From Bacteriovoracaceae bacterium (lineage in GTDB: Bacteria; Bdellovibrionota; Bacteriovoracia; Bacteriovoracales; Bacteriovoracaceae), in contig JAKLJM010000107.1 in NCBI GenBank assembly GCA_023151145.1, positions 1 to 7,226 of the forward strand: a stretch of DNA of 7,226 bases. The letters run 5' to 3'. Each line of letters begins with the position of its first letter. Position 1 is the stretch's first letter. Of the stretch, positions 5,112 through 7,226 are shown one piece after another. The translations under genes and the position numbers were made by a program. The notes under the pieces are model-generated. The model was not told where the DNA came from and searched no databases. It saw only the letters and a list, made by a program, of their open reading frames with translations.

Positions 5112-6609
5112 ATCTCACTGAATTATTAGCTTGCTCAAACATTTTTTTCCTATCAACTTTTCCATTGGCCAAGACAGGAAAATCTTTTAAACAAGTAACA
5201 TGATGAGGATGTTTATAGCGCGATAACTTATCGTTAAAGAATTCTTTAATAAAATTTAAATCATAAGATTGTTCAGTCTTTAAAAAGATATGCCCTACTT
5301 CTCCCCAACGCTCGTCTTTAACTGCGACGACAACAGCATCATGGACATCTGGTATTGTGACCGCAATTTTTTCTATTTCACCTGGATAAACATTTTCCCC
5401 GCCGGAAATATACATGTCTTTAATTCGTCCAACCACATAGAAGAAATTGTCTTCATCAAATTGTACTAAATCTCCAGTGCTAAAATATTCTTTACCATCA
5501 ATGATCTTTAACGATTCTTTAAATTTCATTTCATCACGATAATACCCCATAGAGAGATGATCTCCTCGAATTAAAAGTTCGCCTGGTTCAAAGACATTGG
5601 CCCTATCACCGTTTTGTTTCAAAACCACTACATCGGAATGAGGCATTGGTTTTCCAATAGAGCCTTGTTTTGTAATCGCAAATTTTTCATCTAATAAAAA
5701 ACAATTGGGGCCAACTTCGGTTAATCCGAAGCCTTGCTTAAAAAGTATTTTATATTTTTGAAATTCTTCTATTAATTGAACCGAACAAGCAGCGCCACCT
5801 GAAATAAAAAACCGAACAGAAGAAAAATCAGTCGTTTTAAAAAGCTCATGTTCATAAAGCATTTGAAACATGGTCGGGACACCAAAATAAACAGTTATTT
5901 TATTTTCTTCAATTGTTTTAAAAACATTTTGTGCTTTGAATGAATCGGCCAGTATTGATGTAGCACCTAAGTACATTAGCGGCAAACAAAGAACATTATA
6001 TCCACCCGTATGAAAAAATGGTGTTTCCACTAAAGTGATATCGGTTGATTTGAGGCCCCAATTCACACAAGTTTCACGCATATTTGTTAATAACATTTTT
6101 CCATGAAGTAATACACCCTTAGGAAGTCCAGTGGACCCCGAGGTATACAACATCAAAATGGGATCATTCAATGTGGCTTGATCCAATGTTGCTATTAAAT
6201 CAGTGGAAACCTCTGGCATTTGACTAATTTTTTCTTGTAAGCTTTGAATGTCGGCGTATGGACAATTAGTACTTAATTCGTTTACACCGTTACCAATAAA
6301 TAATTTTGGCGATAAATTATTAAGTATTTTTTCTAGCTCACCTTTCGCTAAACGAAAATTCATCGGAACAAATATCGCTTTTAAGCGTGCTGCCGCTAAT
6401 AAAAAAAGCATATGCTCTAATTTATTTGAAGATAAATATGCAAAAGTATCTCCACCCCCAACGCCATGCTCTCTTAAAACAAGTGCCCACTTATCAACCA
6501 AAGTTAAAAGTTCAGAATAAGTTAAACTTCTTCCTGTCGCTTGTTCTATCAAAGCAGTCTTTGAAGAAAATTCTTTTGCATTCTTTTCTAAAAATTCCAA
6601 CCAACGCAT
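5110..6609 (-). CDS. AMP-forming acyl-CoA synthetase (class I adenylate-forming enzyme)
   Basis: It activates a carboxylic acid with ATP to an acyl-adenylate and transfers the acyl group to CoA, most likely in the cytoplasm. The 499-residue protein carries the whole core motif set: the phosphate-binding loop YTSGSTGLPKG at 155-165, PFFHTGGYN at 197-205, GFGLTEVGP at 293-301 with Glu298, the ATP-ribose Asp380 in STGD (377-380), the hinge region GRIKDMYISGGENVYPGEIE at 394-413, and the C-terminal catalytic Lys484 in NGKVDR. No carrier domain is attached, so a free-standing CoA ligase fits better than a peptide synthetase module. An AGAGGA ribosome binding site lies inside the end of the hydrolase gene, ten nucleotides before the ATG. 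With a 6-nt gap between the genes, translational coupling is likely. The substrate is not readable: a fatty or aromatic acid is likely, and o-succinylbenzoate (MenE) is a possible alternative. Confidence 0.92.
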   Translation of the reverse strand: MRWLEFLEKNAKEFSSKTALIEQATGRSLTYSELLTLVDKWALVLREHGVGGGDTFAYLSSNKLEHMLFLLAAARLKAIFVPMNFRLAKGELEKILNNLSPKLFIGNGVNELSTNCPYADIQSLQEKISQMPEVSTDLIATLDQATLNDPILMLYTSGSTGLPKGVLLHGKMLLTNMRETCVNWGLKSTDITLVETPFFHTGGYNVLCLPLMYLGATSILADSFKAQNVFKTIEENKITVYFGVPTMFQMLYEHELFKTTDFSSVRFFISGGAACSVQLIEEFQKYKILFKQGFGLTEVGPNCFLLDEKFAITKQGSIGKPMPHSDVVVLKQNGDRANVFEPGELLIRGDHLSMGYYRDEMKFKESLKIIDGKEYFSTGDLVQFDEDNFFYVVGRIKDMYISGGENVYPGEIEKIAVTIPDVHDAVVVAVKDERWGEVGHIFLKTEQSYDLNFIKEFFNDKLSRYKHPHHVTCLKDFPVLANGKVDRKKMFEQANNSVR

Positions 6610-6615
6610 ATAAAA

Positions 6616-7226
6616 TTAATCCTCTAAAAAAAACGGAAGTATATTTTTTTTCATAATCATAGGGTTTTCAACTAAGCTGGCATGCCCAGTGTTTTCTATT
6701 TCTAAAAATGTTCCCTGTTGCAATTTTTTTAACATTGCTCGATGAGCTGACACCGTCGTCAAGAGATCTTCTGCCCCAACTCCCAAAAGTACGGGACATT
6801 GAATCTTTTCAAGAATCACTCGATCAAAGTCATCGTCGTCTTTTAAAGCTCCATTAATCAGAGCACTCACTTCCATTGAAATATTGTGATTTATTCCATC
6901 CAAGATTTTTTGACGAAAACCTAGAATAAAATCTATTTTCTCATTAAAAAAACTCTCCCCCCAAATCCAAGGGGAAGAAATATCAAATCGATGGACTGCT
7001 CCACCAACCTGATGGGCCATTTTCCATGAATTAAGCTTTAACGCTAACATGGGATTGATTTGGTCATAAGTATCAAACGCTGCAACTTTTTTTACATTTT
7101 GAGGAAAGAGTTCAGCGTATTTCAAAGCAATTCGTCCCCCATTACTTAATCCACACAGATAGATGGGGACATTTATCTTATGTTTTTCTAGTACTGACGA
7201 TAAATAATGAACATGATCTTGGAGAG
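6616..7226 (-). CDS. Alpha/beta-hydrolase fold protein, 5' end cut off by the window
   Basis: The frame is open from the right edge to the TAA at 6616, giving 203 complete codons; the true start is outside the window. The nucleophile elbow is seen just inside the edge as YLCGLSNGGRIALKYAELFP (codons from about 7161 to 7102), with Ser as the GxSxG nucleophile. The acid is probably the Asp of GVGAEDLLT (about 6759-6785), after the usual strand PVLLGV. The catalytic His is in IENTGHASLVENP (about 6660-6698). The order Ser, Asp, His with these surroundings fits the family that includes 3-oxoadipate enol-lactonase, MhpC-type hydrolases and MenH. The enzyme probably cleaves an ester, lactone or C-C bond, or acts as a thioesterase; specificity cannot be assigned. 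It ends six nucleotides before the acyl-CoA synthetase and is surely in the same transcript, suggesting linked steps on one acyl substrate. A TTG at 7125 is not the start, because the catalytic elbow lies upstream of it. Confidence 0.9.
   Translation of the reverse strand, partial: LQDHVHYLSSVLEKHKINVPIYLCGLSNGGRIALKYAELFPQNVKKVAAFDTYDQINPMLALKLNSWKMAHQVGGAVHRFDISSPWIWGESFFNEKIDFILGFRQKILDGINHNISMEVSALINGALKDDDDFDRVILEKIQCPVLLGVGAEDLLTTVSAHRAMLKKLQQGTFLEIENTGHASLVENPMIMKKNILPFFLED

Noticed and set aside
6248..6656. Plus-strand open frames opposite the acyl-CoA synthetase gene
   Set aside because: They lie antisense to a protein with complete family motifs and show no independent evidence of coding.
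5110..7226. Naming the pair menE and menH
   Set aside because: The motifs only place them in broad superfamilies. No menaquinone-specific residue or neighbouring men gene is visible.
1..7226. CRISPR array, insertion sequence, tRNA or rRNA
   Set aside because: Nothing with regular spaced repeats, transposase motifs, terminal inverted repeats, or cloverleaf and rRNA landmarks was seen on either strand.

Overview
The window is AT-rich bacterial chromosome. It reads like a Gram-negative proteobacterium or a relative, and probably a member of the Bdellovibrionota such as a Bacteriovorax or Bdellovibrio relative. This rests on a housekeeping S15 gene, an RpoH-class heat-shock sigma factor with its diagnostic box, two large exported proteins with standard Sec signal peptides and no recognisable family, and the overall codon style. 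The lineage is an inference; no marker here fixes it.

Layout from left to right. Positions 1-22 hold the first codons of a minus-strand gene that runs off the left edge. It has a good ribosome binding site and sits where pnp usually follows rpsO. Its leader of about 230 nt contains two adjacent perfect inverted repeats, a weaker AT-rich stem and a tiny ORF. A strong GC-stem terminator at 253-280, with T-runs on both sides, ends rpsO (289-567, minus). Upstream of rpsO lies an RpoH-like sigma factor gene (645-1841, minus) with an unusual N-terminal extension of about 120 residues. Next is a minus-strand gene for a secreted protein of unknown function (1947-3617). It is divergent from a plus-strand gene for a secreted TPR-like helical-repeat protein (3656-5107). 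The 38-nt gap between these two starts lies in a symmetric element: a 13-bp perfect inverted repeat that contains both ATG codons. The TPR-like gene converges, with only 2 nt between stop codons, on an AMP-forming acyl-CoA synthetase gene (5110-6609, minus). That gene is coupled to an upstream alpha/beta hydrolase gene (6616 to the right edge, minus), which is cut off at its 5' end by the window.

How the parts work together. The hydrolase and acyl-CoA synthetase are almost certainly one operon for activation or turnover of a carboxylic acid. The substrate cannot be read from the sequence; fatty acid, aromatic acid and menaquinone-pathway roles all remain open. The sigma gene and rpsO point the same way with no terminator between them, so they could share a transcript, although rpsO has its own plausible promoter. 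The divergent secreted pair may share regulation and act in the same periplasmic or envelope process. This is the least explained part of the window and the best place to look for new biology. I saw no mobile element, CRISPR array, tRNA or rRNA.
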